From contig JADGRC010000418.1 in the NCBI GenBank assembly GCA_017881245.1, positions 1 through 33,468 of the forward strand: a DNA stretch of 33,468 bases, read 5' to 3'. Positions within the stretch are counted from its first letter, which is position 1. Each line of letters opens with the position of its first letter. The notes under the pieces are model-generated. The model saw only the letters and a list, made by a program, of their open reading frames with translations. It was not told where the DNA came from and did not search any database. This DNA comes from Pseudomonadota bacterium (GTDB lineage: Bacteria; Myxococcota_A; Polyangia; Fen-1088). Positions 22,715-32,068 of the stretch are shown in pieces. A program made the translations under genes and the position numbers.

Positions 22715-24235
22715 ATGCTCGCACGTGTCCTGTCCGCGACCGTCCTAGGGATCCAAGCCGCACCCATCGACGTCGAGGTTGACTTCGCCGTCGGTCTTCC
22801 GGGTTGTGCCATCGTCGGTCTGCCCGACGCCGGCGTGAAAGAAGGCCGCATCCGCATCCGGGGCGCCTTGGAAAATAGCGGTTTCAAGCTGCCCTCGCGG
22901 CGCATCACCGTGAACCTGGCACCCGCGGACCTGCGCAAGGATGGCGCCGCGTTCGACGTGCCCATCGCCGTAGGGATGCTGTGCGCCGCAGGCGTGATTC
23001 CGCCCGATCGGTTGGCGGGCGATGTGTTCGTCGGGGAGCTGGCTCTCGACGGGAGTGTTCGTCCTATCCGCGGTGCGCTCCCCATCGCGGCCTGGGCGCG
23101 GCGCTGCCGGACGCGGCGTCTGTTCGTTCCACGGGATAACGCGTCGGAGGCGGCCGTCGTCGCGGACGGATGCACCGTGGTACCGATCGGCAACGTCGGC
23201 GAGCTCGTACACGTGCTGAATGGCGACGGTGACATGCCCGCGCCTTCCGTTCCCGGGACGGACGCTCTCGCTCTCACGGTGACCGCCGATCTGGCCGACG
23301 TCCGGGGTCAAGCGGTTGCCCGTCGCGCCCTGGAGATTGCCGCCGCCGGAGGCCACAACTTGCTCTTCGTCGGGCCGCCTGGATCCGGAAAGACGATGCT
23401 GGCGCGGCGCCTGCCCGGCATCTTACCCCCACTGGCGTTCGACGAAGGCCTGGAGACGACCATGGTCTATTCGGTGGCGGGTCTACTCGGCGGACGAGCA
23501 TTGATGCGCGAACGACCCTTTCGCGCGCCCCACCACACCGTCAGCGTTGCTGGCCTCGTCGGAGGGGGCGCGGCCTGCCGGCCCGGCGAGATCAGCCTGG
23601 CTCACAACGGCGTCCTTTTTCTCGACGAGCTGCTCGAATTCCAGAGGCCCGCGCTGGAGGCGCTTCGCCAACCTCTTGAGGAACGAACCGTAAACGTCGT
23701 GCGGGCGCGTCGCAACGTCGAGTATCCGGCGGATTTCATGCTGGTGACGGCGCTGAATCCATGTCCGTGTGGGCACCTGGGGAGCCCGGTCCGGACTTGC
23801 ACATGTTCCCGGGCGGGAATCGCCGCCTATCGCGCACGTTTGTCCGGTCCGCTGCTCGACAGAATCGACATGCACGTCGACGTACCGGCGCTCGCATATC
23901 GCGACCTCGCGGCGGAAGCGGCCGCCGAGTCGAGTGCCCACGTTCGCGCGCGCGTGATCGGCGCGCGCGAGCGACAGACCCTGCGCGCCGGATCCGATGC
24001 AACCACCAACGCGCGTCTAAGCACGAACGAGATGAATCGGCACGCGGCGTTGGACGATGATGGGCACAACCTGCTCGAGCGCGCGGTCGAGCGCTTCGCG
24101 TTGTCGGCGCGCGCCATCAGCCGCGTACGCCGCGTGGCTCGCACCATCGCCGACCTCGATGCCTGTGATCGGGTTCGCGCTCGACACATCGGCGAAGCGC
24201 TCCAGTACCGAGTTCTCGACAGACCCATCGAATAG
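22715..24235 (+). CDS. comM: ComM/YifB-family Mg-chelatase-like AAA ATPase
   Basis: The protein is 506 residues, the usual family length. The N-terminal ChlI-like domain (1-165) has [22 protein letters not shown] (in parts), [14 protein letters not shown] and [16 protein letters not shown]. The AAA+ module has Walker A GPPGSGKT (220-227), [25 protein letters not shown] as Walker B, and NPCPCGHLG with a Cys cluster (CPCG...CTCS) typical of non-enterobacterial members. The C-terminal domain has [16 protein letters not shown] and [19 protein letters not shown]. ComM is a hexameric helicase that promotes branch migration during integration of transforming DNA. It lies 68 bp upstream of recA, which fits a recombination role. 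No Shine-Dalgarno is visible. Confidence 0.93.
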   Translation: MLARVLSATVLGIQAAPIDVEVDFAVGLPGCAIVGLPDAGVKEGRIRIRGALENSGFKLPSRRITVNLAPADLRKDGAAFDVPIAVGMLCAAGVIPPDRLAGDVFVGELALDGSVRPIRGALPIAAWARRCRTRRLFVPRDNASEAAVVADGCTVVPIGNVGELVHVLNGDGDMPAPSVPGTDALALTVTADLADVRGQAVARRALEIAAAGGHNLLFVGPPGSGKTMLARRLPGILPPLAFDEGLETTMVYSVAGLLGGRALMRERPFRAPHHTVSVAGLVGGGAACRPGEISLAHNGVLFLDELLEFQRPALEALRQPLEERTVNVVRARRNVEYPADFMLVTALNPCPCGHLGSPVRTCTCSRAGIAAYRARLSGPLLDRIDMHVDVPALAYRDLAAEAAAESSAHVRARVIGARERQTLRAGSDATTNARLSTNEMNRHAALDDDGHNLLERAVERFALSARAISRVRRVARTIADLDACDRVRARHIGEALQYRVLDRPIE

Positions 24236-24273
24236 TTCGGATTGAGGCAACTCGATCCACGCGTGTCCGAACT
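24234..24273 (+). promoter_or_regulatory. Inverted repeat AGTTCGG/CCGAACT upstream of recA
   Basis: AGTTCGG (24234-24240) and CCGAACT (24267-24273) are exact inverted copies spaced by 26 bp, in the comM-recA gap. GTTC/GAAC cores occur in several non-enterobacterial LexA sites, so this could be an SOS element, but the spacing is wide and it does not match a consensus I can assert. The recA ribosome site follows at 24290. Confidence 0.28.
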
Positions 24274-24303
24274 GGATCACGTAACCCCAAAAGGAGATCG
24301 ATC

Positions 24304-25359
24304 ATGTCCAACTTGAAAGAAAAACTGAAGGCCGTGTCCGTGGCAATCGCTGCTATCGAGAAACAATTCGGAAAGGGTGCCATCATGCCGCTCGGAGGCG
24401 GCGAGATCGCCGAAATCGGCGTCATCCCCACGGGATCGGTGGGCCTTGACCTGGCGCTTGGCGTGGGCGGTTTGCCTCGCGGGCGGGTCGTCGAAATCTA
24501 CGGGCCCGAGTCCTCCGGAAAGACGACGCTGACCCTCCAAGCAATCGCGCAGGCCCAAAAGGCCGGCGGTGTGTGCGCATTCATCGACGCGGAACACGCT
24601 CTGGATGTCGGGTACGCCAGAAAACTCGGTGTCCGTATCGAGGAGCTCCTGGTGTCGCAGCCGGACTGCGGTGAGCAGGCTTTGGAAATCGCCGACAAGT
24701 TGGTGGGCACGGGTGCGATCGATCTGATCGTCGTCGATTCCGTCGCGGCGCTGGTGCCACGCGCCGAGATCGAGGGCGAGATGGGGGACGCGCACATGGG
24801 CTTGCAGGCGCGCCTGATGAGCCAGGCGTTGCGCAAGTTGACGGCGGCCACCGCGCGCAACAACACGTGCGTGGCCTTCATCAACCAGTTGCGCCAGAAG
24901 ATCGGTGTCGTCTACGGCAATCCGGAGACCACCACGGGTGGCAACGCGCTGAAATTCTACGCGTCCGTGCGGCTCGACATTCGGAAAACGGGTGTGGTCA
25001 AGAATGGCGAAGTGGTGGTCGGGAGCAAGGCGCGCGTGAAGGTCGTCAAGAACAAAGTGGCGCCCCCGTTTCGTGAGGCCGAGTTCGAGATCATGTACGG
25101 GGCTGGCGTGAATTGGCCCGGCGAGATCGTCGACCTCGGATCGGAGTCGGGCCTGATCGAGAAGTCGGGTGCGTTCTACTCTTGGAAGGGCGAGCGCATT
25201 GGACAAGGGCGCGACAAGGCCTGTGCGTACATGGCGGAGCATCCCGAGATAGCGCAAGAGATTCGGCTGAACATGGTCGAGGCCCGGAAAGCCGAGAACC
25301 GAGTGCTCGGCGCGCCCGTCATGACCAACGGTGTGTCGGCGGCAGTCGTGGCGGCCTGA
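24304..25359 (+). CDS. recA: Recombinase RecA
   Basis: The protein is 351 residues with a strong AAGGAG 8 bases before ATG. It has the RecA core throughout: [13 protein letters not shown], Walker A GPESSGKT (67-74), the catalytic-Glu region [13 protein letters not shown], Walker [23 protein letters not shown] (in parts), loop L1 [20 protein letters not shown], and loop L2 [27 protein letters not shown] (in parts). The C-terminal domain ([30 protein letters not shown]) is followed by a short Ala/Val tail in place of the acidic tail of E. coli RecA. It promotes strand exchange and LexA self-cleavage. Its neighbours are comM upstream and a tandem-repeat array plus serS downstream. Confidence 0.98.
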   Translation: MSNLKEKLKAVSVAIAAIEKQFGKGAIMPLGGGEIAEIGVIPTGSVGLDLALGVGGLPRGRVVEIYGPESSGKTTLTLQAIAQAQKAGGVCAFIDAEHALDVGYARKLGVRIEELLVSQPDCGEQALEIADKLVGTGAIDLIVVDSVAALVPRAEIEGEMGDAHMGLQARLMSQALRKLTAATARNNTCVAFINQLRQKIGVVYGNPETTTGGNALKFYASVRLDIRKTGVVKNGEVVVGSKARVKVVKNKVAPPFREAEFEIMYGAGVNWPGEIVDLGSESGLIEKSGAFYSWKGERIGQGRDKACAYMAEHPEIAQEIRLNMVEARKAENRVLGAPVMTNGVSAAVVAA

Positions 25360-25409
25360 CGGGCAGGGACTCTCCAGCGACCTCTCGGCGCCGCTTGATG
25401 GAACGCGAC

Positions 25410-25563
25410 GTCGGGTGCCCGGCGATGGCCTTCGCGTGAGGTGCCGGCGATGGCCTTCGCGTCGGGTGCCCCGGCGATGACCTTCGCGTGAGGTGCCGGC
25501 GATGGCCTTCGCGTCGGGTGCCCGGCGATGACCTTCGCGTGAGGTGCCGGCGATGGCCTTCGC
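25410..25563 (+). repeat. Tandem array of six 25-27 bp units
   Basis: Six units run head to tail: 25410-25435, 25436-25460, 25461-25487, 25488-25512, 25513-25538 and 25539-25563. Odd units start GTCGGGTGCC and even units start GTGAGGTGCC; all end CCTTCGC after a GGCGATG core. The three even units are identical over 25 bp, and odd units differ by one to two bases (C-run length, G/A). The array thus has a 51-52 bp higher-order period repeated three times. It occupies the recA-serS gap; the gap otherwise shows no gene. Confidence 0.9.
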
Positions 25564-25655
25564 GTCCGCTCGCTTCGGCATCGCTTCCGCTGCCTTCCGT
25601 TTCCGTTTCGTCGCAAGCCTCGACGGCCTGGATCGGTTTGCCGTACACTCGGCCG

Positions 25656-26933
25656 GTGATTGACATCAGACTGTTGCGCGAAAAGCCGGACGAGGTTCGG
25701 GCAGGGTTCGACCGACTGGGCACGGCTGTCGACCTCGATGCGGTGCTGTCGCTGGATGCGCGACTGCGCGATCTCAAAAACGAATCGCAATCGTTGCAGG
25801 CGGAGCAGAATCGGTTGTCCAAGGAAATCGGCCGAGCCGCAGCGGGCGAGGAGCGGGAGAAGGCAAAAGCCGCCGGGACCGCTCTCAAGGCCAAGATTGA
25901 AGCATTGGCTGGCGCCTTGGCGGGGGCCGAGGCGGCGCTGGAGGAAAAGCTCCTGGAGTTACCGAACCTGCCGCATTCCTCGGTGCCGGTCGGAAAAGAC
26001 GACAGCCAGAACGTCGTCGTACGGGAAGAAGGTCAAAAGCGTGCCTTCGATTTCGCTTTGCAACCGCACTGGGATCTCGGAACCAGGCATGGGATCATCG
26101 ACTTCGAACGAGGCGTGAAGATATCGGGTTCTCGATTTTACGTTCTGAAGAGCTGGGGTGCGAAGCTGCAGCGCGCCCTCATCACGTACATGTTGGACGT
26201 TCATACCGAAAAGCATGGCTACACCGAGATCTACCCTCCTTACATGGTCAAACGGGAGTGTTTGGTGGGGACGGGGAACCTTCCGAAGTTCGGCGAAAAC
26301 CTGTATCGCGACGCCGAGGAGGATTTCTGGTTCATCCCGACGGCGGAGGTTCCCGTCACAAATCTCTACCGGGACGAGATCCTGGACCAGGCGGCGTTGC
26401 CCGTCAGGCACGTCGCGTTCACGGCCTGTTTCCGACGCGAGCAAATGGCGGCAGGGCGTGACACCCGTGGCATCAAGCGCGGTCATCAGTTCGACAAGGT
26501 CGAGCTCGTGAAGTTTGTGCACCCTGACAACTCGATGGACGAGTTGGCGAAACTGTTGTCGGATGCCGAGGACATCTTGAAGGGTCTGGAACTGCCCTAT
26601 CGAGTGGTGCAGATGTGCACCGGCGATCTGTCGTTCTCCGCGATGGCCAAGTTCGATCTAGAAGTGTGGGCGCCCGGGCAGAACGAATGGTTGGAGGTCA
26701 GCTCGTGTTCGAGCTTCGGTGACTTCCAAGCGCGCCGCGCGCGGATTCGTTTTCGCGACGGTGTGGAGAAGGGCAAGAATCGCTTCGTGCATACCCTGAA
26801 CGGCTCGGGACTGGCGTTGCCCCGCACGTTGATCGCGGTGCTTGAGACCTATCAACGCTCGGACGGTCGCATCGATGTGCCCTTGGTCCTGCGACCCTAC
26901 TTCGGGGGAGTCACTATTCTCGGGTCCACTTGA
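25656..26933 (+). CDS. serS: Seryl-tRNA synthetase
   Basis: From GTG 25656 the protein is 425 residues, the standard length; the frame is open further upstream into the repeat array, but IDIRLLREKPDEVR is the canonical N-terminus. Residues 30-105 are the antiparallel coiled-coil arm that grips tRNA-Ser (LRDLKNESQSLQAEQNRLS in part). Class II motifs follow: motif 2 around FRREQMAAGRDTRGIKRGHQ (F259), the serine/ATP site, and motif 3 GSGLALPRTLIAVLETYQ (from G383). EVSSCSSFGDFQARR is the family's serine-binding segment. It charges tRNA-Ser, and tRNA-Sec if present, in the cytoplasm. No good Shine-Dalgarno is visible. Confidence 0.96.
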   Translation: MIDIRLLREKPDEVRAGFDRLGTAVDLDAVLSLDARLRDLKNESQSLQAEQNRLSKEIGRAAAGEEREKAKAAGTALKAKIEALAGALAGAEAALEEKLLELPNLPHSSVPVGKDDSQNVVVREEGQKRAFDFALQPHWDLGTRHGIIDFERGVKISGSRFYVLKSWGAKLQRALITYMLDVHTEKHGYTEIYPPYMVKRECLVGTGNLPKFGENLYRDAEEDFWFIPTAEVPVTNLYRDEILDQAALPVRHVAFTACFRREQMAAGRDTRGIKRGHQFDKVELVKFVHPDNSMDELAKLLSDAEDILKGLELPYRVVQMCTGDLSFSAMAKFDLEVWAPGQNEWLEVSSCSSFGDFQARRARIRFRDGVEKGKNRFVHTLNGSGLALPRTLIAVLETYQRSDGRIDVPLVLRPYFGGVTILGST

Positions 26934-26936
26934 TGC

Positions 26937-27008
26937 GACGGAACGGCCGACGCGAGGACCGCAGGGACGGCCGACGGAACGGCCGACGGAACGGCCGACG
27001 GAACGGCG
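26937..27008 (+). repeat. 12-bp tandem repeat after serS
   Basis: Copies of GACGGAACGGCC stand at 26937-26948, 26973-26984, 26985-26996 and 26997-27008 (last base changed). A diverged segment (26949-26965) and a partial unit GACGGCC (26966-26972) lie between the first and second. The array begins 3 bp after the serS stop and ends 50 bp before the next gene. Confidence 0.85.
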
Positions 27009-27058
27009 ATGGCACGTCGCCAGCGGAACGGGGCGGAATGAGCGGCACATAAGCACCC

Positions 27059-27922
27059 ATGGAACGAAAGACCTTGATGGTCGCGCTCGCACTCTGTGGG
27101 ATTGCGGGAATGGCGGTGGGAATGGCCCTTCTGTTCGGTGGTGGCCCGCCCCCGGCGCCGCCGCGCCCTCGCTTGCCGTCCGCTCCAGCTCCCACTGCCG
27201 CCGACATGAAGTACTCCGCCACGCTCTATCGAGCGCTTGTGGAGCAGGATGCGAAGGCGTTTGGCGTGGTCGCTCCGTCGGCGGACGAGCTGGCGGCGCG
27301 TTTTCCTTACTTCGACGAATTGCCCGCCCGGCGGAAGTTGCACGGCGGCGGAAAGGTACATACCGCCCATTTGGCGATTTCGTTGATCATCCGTCGAGAA
27401 CAAGGGGCCGTCGAGGGACAGTCATTTCGGGCTGATCACCTTGTACTCAAGATCGAGAATCTCACGAAGCATCACCTGGCGTATCGGGTGATGACGGAAG
27501 TTCGCGACGCCGTCCGTTGCGAGGCCAAGGGGGTGATCCCCCACGACGCCATCGCCCTTGCCCCGCATGAGACCATCCTTCGAACTGAATGCCTGTTGCA
27601 GAAGACCGGTGAGATTGATCTCACGCGCATTGAGGTGATGGAAATCCCGGCCCTTGCGTATTTTTACGTGTCTCGGTTGGTGCCCGCTTTGTGCCTGTAT
27701 GACCCACGGACCGCCGCCGGCCACACCATCCTCAAGGGATCGATTTGTCCGCAGACCTTCTCGTGGCGAGACATTCGGGACGGCGCCGCGCGGGGTGAGA
27801 TAGACTGGCGCGACATCATCGACTACTACGCTCGTCACAACTGCGAGGAGTACGCCTTTTTTCCCGGGTACCGTTACCGGACAGATGCCGCGGCGCCTCT
27901 GCCGGCTCGCCCGGCGCCGTAA
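27059..27922 (+). CDS. Unassigned membrane-anchored periplasmic protein
   Basis: The protein is 287 residues from ATG 27059. A membrane anchor (about residues 6-26, LMVALALCGIAGMAVGMALLF) is followed by a Pro-rich linker and a folded domain of about 230 residues. The domain has beta strands around HLVLKIENLTKHHLAYRVMTEV and five Cys residues (VRCEA, TECLLQ, ALCLYD, SICPQ, HNCEEY) that could form disulphides in the periplasm. The part SWRDIRDGAARGEIDWRDIIDYYARHNCEEYAFFPGYRYR (in pieces) is rich in aromatic and acidic residues. I recognise no family. It lies after serS and a repeat array, with only a weak ribosome site. Confidence 0.7.
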   Translation: MERKTLMVALALCGIAGMAVGMALLFGGGPPPAPPRPRLPSAPAPTAADMKYSATLYRALVEQDAKAFGVVAPSADELAARFPYFDELPARRKLHGGGKVHTAHLAISLIIRREQGAVEGQSFRADHLVLKIENLTKHHLAYRVMTEVRDAVRCEAKGVIPHDAIALAPHETILRTECLLQKTGEIDLTRIEVMEIPALAYFYVSRLVPALCLYDPRTAAGHTILKGSICPQTFSWRDIRDGAARGEIDWRDIIDYYARHNCEEYAFFPGYRYRTDAAAPLPARPAP

Positions 27923-27935
27923 CCGCCCGTAACCT

Positions 27936-27964
27936 TTGATCTTGCCTATGCTTTTCGTTACAGT
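27936..27964 (+). promoter_or_regulatory. Possible sigma-70-type promoter for ihf/hup-like gene
   Basis: TTGATC (27936-27941), a 17-bp spacer and TACAGT (27959-27964) each match four of six bases of TTGACA and TATAAT. Transcription would begin near 27971, only about 7 nt before the ATG, which agrees with the lack of a Shine-Dalgarno if the message is nearly leaderless. Confidence 0.33.
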
Positions 27965-27977
27965 TCTAGCCTAACCG

Positions 27978-28307
27978 ATGACCAAGGCCGATCTAATCGA
28001 TGTGGTCGCAGAAAAGCTCAAGCTTCCACGTGGGCGCGCCGAATTGCTGGTGGGCCAGGTTTTCGAGAGCATGGTCGATGCATTGCGCCGCGGCGACGGC
28101 ATCGAGATTCGCGGGTTTGGCAGCTTCTCGATCCGCGAATACAAGGAGTACGAAGGGCGGAATCCGCGAACGGGCGAGGCCGTTCACGTGCGACCGAAGC
28201 GGCTGGCATTCTTCAAGGTGGGCAAAGAGTTGCGCGAACGCGTGAACGAGGGCCGAGATGGGGTCGCTGGCATCGCCCCCCCGTTCGCCGGCTCCGGCTC
28301 CGGCTAA
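27978..28307 (+). CDS. HU/IHF-family DNA-binding protein
   Basis: The protein is 109 residues. MTKADLIDVVAEKLKLPRG opens the helical dimerisation part. GIEIRGFGSFSIREY and GRNPRTGEAVHVRPKRLAFFKVGKELRERVN (in pieces) are the beta-arm region; the arm carries RNPRTGE with the Pro that intercalates in DNA. The KRLAFFKVGKELR end resembles the IHF beta subunit more than HU. A 16-residue tail (GVAGIAPPFAGSGSG) is extra. It bends DNA; IHF often helps sigma-54 activators loop to promoters, so it may matter for the two activators in this window. No ribosome site is seen; see the promoter just upstream. Confidence 0.92.
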   Translation: MTKADLIDVVAEKLKLPRGRAELLVGQVFESMVDALRRGDGIEIRGFGSFSIREYKEYEGRNPRTGEAVHVRPKRLAFFKVGKELRERVNEGRDGVAGIAPPFAGSGSG

Positions 28308-28441
28308 ACTGCTTTCGCGTTGAGGTGATCGAATACCCGGCGGGCGACCGTGACGTACCAGGATCGGCCTCCGATGCCTGCGCTCTCGCGTCAACCTGAA
28401 AACGGGCTGGTGCACCGCCGTCGAAATATCGTCACGTTCGG

Positions 28442-28467
28442 CCGACGATCCGAGCCGGTCTCGTCGG
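28442..28467. terminator. Stem-loop in the ihf-like/cysS convergent gap
   Basis: CCGACGA (28442-28448) and TCGTCGG (28461-28467) form a 7-bp stem with a 12-nt loop, extendable by a G-U pair. It lies in the 293-bp gap (28308-28600) between convergent genes. No T run follows. The rest of that gap contains no gene, tRNA or obvious repeat that I can support. Confidence 0.33.
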
Positions 28468-28600
28468 TCACGCGCCCCGATCTAATTATCGCGGCCGATC
28501 AACCTGGGAAAACGGCCCTCCAAGGTGCCATGAGGACCGCGCGCCCGGGCAGTCGCCGGTTGCTTCGGCGGTGGCCCTCCTGCACCCGGCCAATTGCGAT

Positions 28601-30085
28601 TCACACCACGCGCCAGGTGGATCCCGCTGGAGTGTCCATCAACTCGATGCCGCGGGCTTTCAGCTCGTTTCGTATTTCGTCCGCGCGGCTGAAGTCCTTG
28701 GCGGTCCGGGCGGCGGCTCGGGCGGCGATCGCCCCGTCGATCTCGCCCGGATCGATCCCGCGGCGTTGGCAAAGGCGGACCCGGCGAGTCAACAGAAACT
28801 CGGACGGCGCCCGTCGAAAGATCCCCAGAGTCTCGCCGCAACGACGCAAATCGGCCCTGAGTCGGACGAGCGTTCGCGCACGGACGTCCTTCGGCGCGGA
28901 TTTTGGCTCGTCGAGGAGCTTGTTCGCGAGCACGAAGGATTCGTAGAGGGACGCCACGGCGGCGGCCGTGTTGAAATCGTCGTCCATGGCCTCGGTAAAC
29001 GCAGCGAACGTCCGATCGGCGGGAGCCACCACCGGACCCGATGTCGAGTCGCCCGCCGGGATCCCCGCTGCATCGATTCGCTCTAGCGTTCGGTAGAAGT
29101 AGTCCAGGCGTTCCTCGGCGGCATCGAGATCCGGAAACGAGGTGCGGCCGTCGGCATCGCGCGAGATTTCGAAAGAGACGGGGCTGCGATAGTGAACGCC
29201 GACGAACAGCAGTCGCAAGGCCTCCAGATCGTGCGTTTCGGCGACGCGACCAATGTTGACGACGTTGCCCAATGACTTGGACATTTTTTCCCCGCCAAAG
29301 GTAACCATGCCCGAATGCAGCCAATGGCGGGCAAAGGTGCCCAGGCCAAAGGCGCCTTCGGACTGGGCGCGCTCGTTTTCGTGGTGGGGGAAAATCAGAT
29401 CGGAGCCACCCCCATGGATGTCGAAGGTCTCACCCAGATAGTGAGATGCCATCGCCGAGCACTCGATGTGCCATCCGGGGCGGCCGGGGCCCCACGGACT
29501 TGGCCATTGTGGCTCGCCGGGCTTCGCGGCCTTCCACAGCGCGAAATCCAACGGATCTCGCTTGTCTTCGCCGATCTCGATACGCGCGCCGGCCTGCAGG
29601 TCGGCCGGACTCTGTCCGGACAAAGCTCCATAAGAAGGGAAACTGCCCACCGAAAAGTAGACGTCACCGCCCGCGGGGTAGGCCAGTCCCTGATCGCACA
29701 GACGGCCAATCAGAGCCAGAATCTCGTTGATGTTCGCCGTCGCGCGCGGTTCTTCATCGGGCGTCGCTATCCCCAAGGCGGCCATATCGGCGGCCATCGC
29801 GCCCTCGTACTTACGCGCCACGTCCGCCGCCGAGATTCCCTCGGCCGCCGCGCGCCGTATGATCTTGTCGTCGATGTCCGTGACGTTGCGAACGAAGCGC
29901 ACGTCAAGACCCGAGGCGCGCAGGTGACGGACGATGACATCGAAGGCGACCAGCATGCGCGCGTGACCCACGTGGCAGACGTCGTACACCGTGATGCCGC
30001 AGGCGTAGACTCCAAGCTTGCCAGGACGAAGCGGCACCAGATCAACCTTGTGCTTTTCACGGGTGTCGAAAATCCGGAGACTCAA
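28601..30085 (-). CDS. cysS: Cysteinyl-tRNA synthetase
   Basis: The protein is 494 residues. [18 protein letters not shown] carries the zinc ligand Cys29 and the HVGH form (38-41) of the class I HIGH motif. GWHIECSAM and [16 protein letters not shown] give the other zinc and active-site residues, and KMSKS (about 267-271) is present as EKMSKSLGN. The C-terminal DALR-like anticodon domain ends [10 protein letters not shown]. It charges tRNA-Cys. The start is TTG 30085-30083, which overlaps the TGA of the upstream gene (TTGA), implying translational coupling. The usual YVCGPT is YACGIT here. Confidence 0.96.
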   Translation of the reverse strand: MSLRIFDTREKHKVDLVPLRPGKLGVYACGITVYDVCHVGHARMLVAFDVIVRHLRASGLDVRFVRNVTDIDDKIIRRAAAEGISAADVARKYEGAMAADMAALGIATPDEEPRATANINEILALIGRLCDQGLAYPAGGDVYFSVGSFPSYGALSGQSPADLQAGARIEIGEDKRDPLDFALWKAAKPGEPQWPSPWGPGRPGWHIECSAMASHYLGETFDIHGGGSDLIFPHHENERAQSEGAFGLGTFARHWLHSGMVTFGGEKMSKSLGNVVNIGRVAETHDLEALRLLFVGVHYRSPVSFEISRDADGRTSFPDLDAAEERLDYFYRTLERIDAAGIPAGDSTSGPVVAPADRTFAAFTEAMDDDFNTAAAVASLYESFVLANKLLDEPKSAPKDVRARTLVRLRADLRRCGETLGIFRRAPSEFLLTRRVRLCQRRGIDPGEIDGAIAARAAARTAKDFSRADEIRNELKARGIELMDTPAGSTWRVV

Positions 30086-31233
30086 TGGCGTATCCCTTTC
30101 GCAAGCCCAATCAGGTTGACGGTGGCGAATACCAGCAAGACTAGAGCAATCGCCACATCCGGCAGGTGCTCGCGCGGCGTTTCCGCCTCGACGATCAGAT
30201 AAGCGTCGGGTGGGATTTGGACTGGCGCCAGAGTGCGAATGGTGTCGATGTTCGGAAGAACCCGGGGCGCATCCAACCCGGCCGACCCGCCACCAGCACC
30301 GCGGAGGGCGAGCTTCTGTTCAACGACGGTCAGATCACCGAGGCGCACCTTTACGGTTTCCCGAACTTCCTGAATCCCGACGCGCGGGTCGATATTGCCT
30401 ATGGCATCGAGCAGGTGATCTCTTTCCTTGGTCACGACCGTTATCTTGAACACGTGGTGCGAGGACGTCGGTGGCTCCGTCGCGACGACTGTTGCGCCGC
30501 GTTCCACAAGGGCCGCCCGGGCGACCGCTGCTTCGGCAAAGCGCGCTAATGGCAGGGAAACCTCGACCTCGCTCGGGTGGCGCAAGACGATGGCCAGAAT
30601 GTCGTTTGGACCCAACGTCACGGTGTCGCCCGTCAGGTCGCGTAACGAGATGGGCCGGTCCGCCGCCGTGCTCACCGCGCGTGCGAGCTCCGCGCTCGCA
30701 AAGAAGTGTGTCGCGCTGACATGGCTCGCGAAGTACGCCCGGATGGAATCTTCGAACGACAGATCCTCGAACCGGAGCAGGCGTCCCTCGAAGACGTCGC
30801 TCTCGGCACGAAACGCCGGCAACGGATCCTCCCGCCGGTGGACCAGCAGGAGGCTGTCGGTCCCCAAAATCTTGAAGAACTGCGTGAACGTCCACGAACC
30901 TCTCGTGTCCACCTGAAGCGCGCTCTCCCGGTCCGGCGTTCCGTGGATTCTGACCAGGCGGTTGGTTCCCTCTGCCAGGACGGCACGGCCGCGTTCAGAC
31001 GCCAACAGCGCTCGCGCGTCGCCCAAATCCGCCGGGACGGTCGGGGACAGGCAATACCTGAGGTCCGCCCGCATCTTGGCCACCAGGAACAGCGCCAACA
31101 TGCCCGCGCCCAAAGCCAGGAGGGGGTGTCGCGTTCGCGAACGCGGAATCGCGGCGAACTCGTCCGCCTCGCCCACCGGTTTCGCGGCGGCAGCGGGCGT
31201 CGCGCCTGTCGCTTTGTTCACCGGGTCGTCCAT
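30082..31233 (-). CDS. Unassigned two-helix membrane protein upstream of cysS
   Basis: The protein is 383 residues from ATG 31233. A cytoplasmic Ala/Pro-rich tail is followed by membrane helix 1 (about 38-55, PLLALGAGMLALFLVAKM). A domain of about 290 residues lies outside the membrane, and helix 2 is near the C-terminus (about 357-377, VAIALVLLVFATVNLIGLA). The external domain repeats a pattern of about 80 residues with an Arg/Asp-rich edge and contains LVRIHGTPDRESALQV and FKITVVTKERDHLLDAIGNI. I recognise no family or catalytic motif. It overlaps cysS by 4 bp and so is cotranscribed with it; it is divergent from the lipoprotein at 31381 across 147 bp that show nothing clear. Confidence 0.75.
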   Translation of the reverse strand: MDDPVNKATGATPAAAAKPVGEADEFAAIPRSRTRHPLLALGAGMLALFLVAKMRADLRYCLSPTVPADLGDARALLASERGRAVLAEGTNRLVRIHGTPDRESALQVDTRGSWTFTQFFKILGTDSLLLVHRREDPLPAFRAESDVFEGRLLRFEDLSFEDSIRAYFASHVSATHFFASAELARAVSTAADRPISLRDLTGDTVTLGPNDILAIVLRHPSEVEVSLPLARFAEAAVARAALVERGATVVATEPPTSSHHVFKITVVTKERDHLLDAIGNIDPRVGIQEVRETVKVRLGDLTVVEQKLALRGAGGGSAGLDAPRVLPNIDTIRTLAPVQIPPDAYLIVEAETPREHLPDVAIALVLLVFATVNLIGLAKGIRH

Positions 31234-31380
31234 GAACGTTGGAGTCGCGGGAGACTAACACAGAAGCGGCACCGGACCCGGGGTCCCGCGCCAGGCGTGG
31301 ACTTCGACCGAATGTTGCGATTTGAGGCCTGTGTTCGGGACCGTCTTGCCCGGCCCACTCGATTCCGATATGACCGCCGC

Positions 31381-31971
31381 GTGATCCGAAGGATTTTGGC
31401 GGCCGGGATGCTCTGGGCCTGTTTCGGGGCGGCCATTCTGTCTGTCGCGGGCTGCCGGCGGGCCCGCACGCCGCAAGAGGCCTTTGTCCGATTTCAAAGG
31501 GCTGTCACGGACGGGAACCCCGGGGCGCTCTTCGATGCCCTCGACAAACGCAGCCGGTGGGCGTGGATGACAGTACAAAAATCGCACCGCGAGGCGTACG
31601 ACATCATTCTGTCCAATTACCCCGAAGGGCGCGAACGCGAACGGGAATTGCGGCGGTTTGAACGGGGCGCGACGCTGGGCAGCGCCCGCGAATTGTTCAT
31701 TGAGGAGGCCGGTCGTGCCGCCTTGACCAAGTTGCCGCGTCCGTTGCCCGATGTCGTTCGCTTCGACACGGCCGGGGACGGCGAAAGCGCGTTGGCCGTG
31801 CTTCCGTCCGGCGCGACCCTCCCATTTCGGCGGGGTCCGGACGGCAGCTGGGGATACGGAGGTCTCGCCGATGAATCGGAAGATCGACAGAAGCGCGCTC
31901 TCGGTGATGTCGCGATGGTCAGGACCAGCGCCGCGGACTACGAACGGGTGGCGGCCCGGAATGCGCGCTAA
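31381..31971 (+). CDS. Small predicted lipoprotein
   Basis: From GTG 31381 the protein is 196 residues: an Arg-rich start, a hydrophobic stretch and lipobox SVAGC, Cys25. ATG 31312 in the same frame would add 23 residues that fit a signal peptide less well. The mature domain starts RRARTPQEAFVRFQRAVTDG and has an alpha-beta pattern like small NTF2-type or DUF4878-like folds ('F..A...GD...L...'), then FRRGPDGSWGYGGLAD. That likeness is a shape impression only. No Shine-Dalgarno is visible. It precedes xseA by 97 bp. Confidence 0.65.
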   Translation: MIRRILAAGMLWACFGAAILSVAGCRRARTPQEAFVRFQRAVTDGNPGALFDALDKRSRWAWMTVQKSHREAYDIILSNYPEGRERERELRRFERGATLGSARELFIEEAGRAALTKLPRPLPDVVRFDTAGDGESALAVLPSGATLPFRRGPDGSWGYGGLADESEDRQKRALGDVAMVRTSAADYERVAARNAR

Positions 31972-32068
31972 ATCCGTTTGCGCGGTAGCGCTATAAATCC
32001 GGGCGTGCGGCGGTGGGTGGGCGGTAGAATGAGAACTTCCGCCCGGATCGCAGTCACGATTGGTCACC

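Noticed and set aside
24277..25581. A 434-codon open frame on the - strand with peptide repeats
   Set aside because: It is antisense to recA and its repeats (EGHRR, DAKAIAG) only reflect the DNA minisatellite at 25410-25563.
28308..28600. Possible small gene or RNA in the ihf-like/cysS gap
   Set aside because: The open frames found here run into cysS on the wrong strand, no tRNA cloverleaf is seen, and only a stem-loop can be supported.
31348..31377. TTGCCC-N17-TATGAC as a promoter for the lipoprotein at 31381
   Set aside because: Transcription would start at or inside the chosen start codon, and the match is only four of six in each box.
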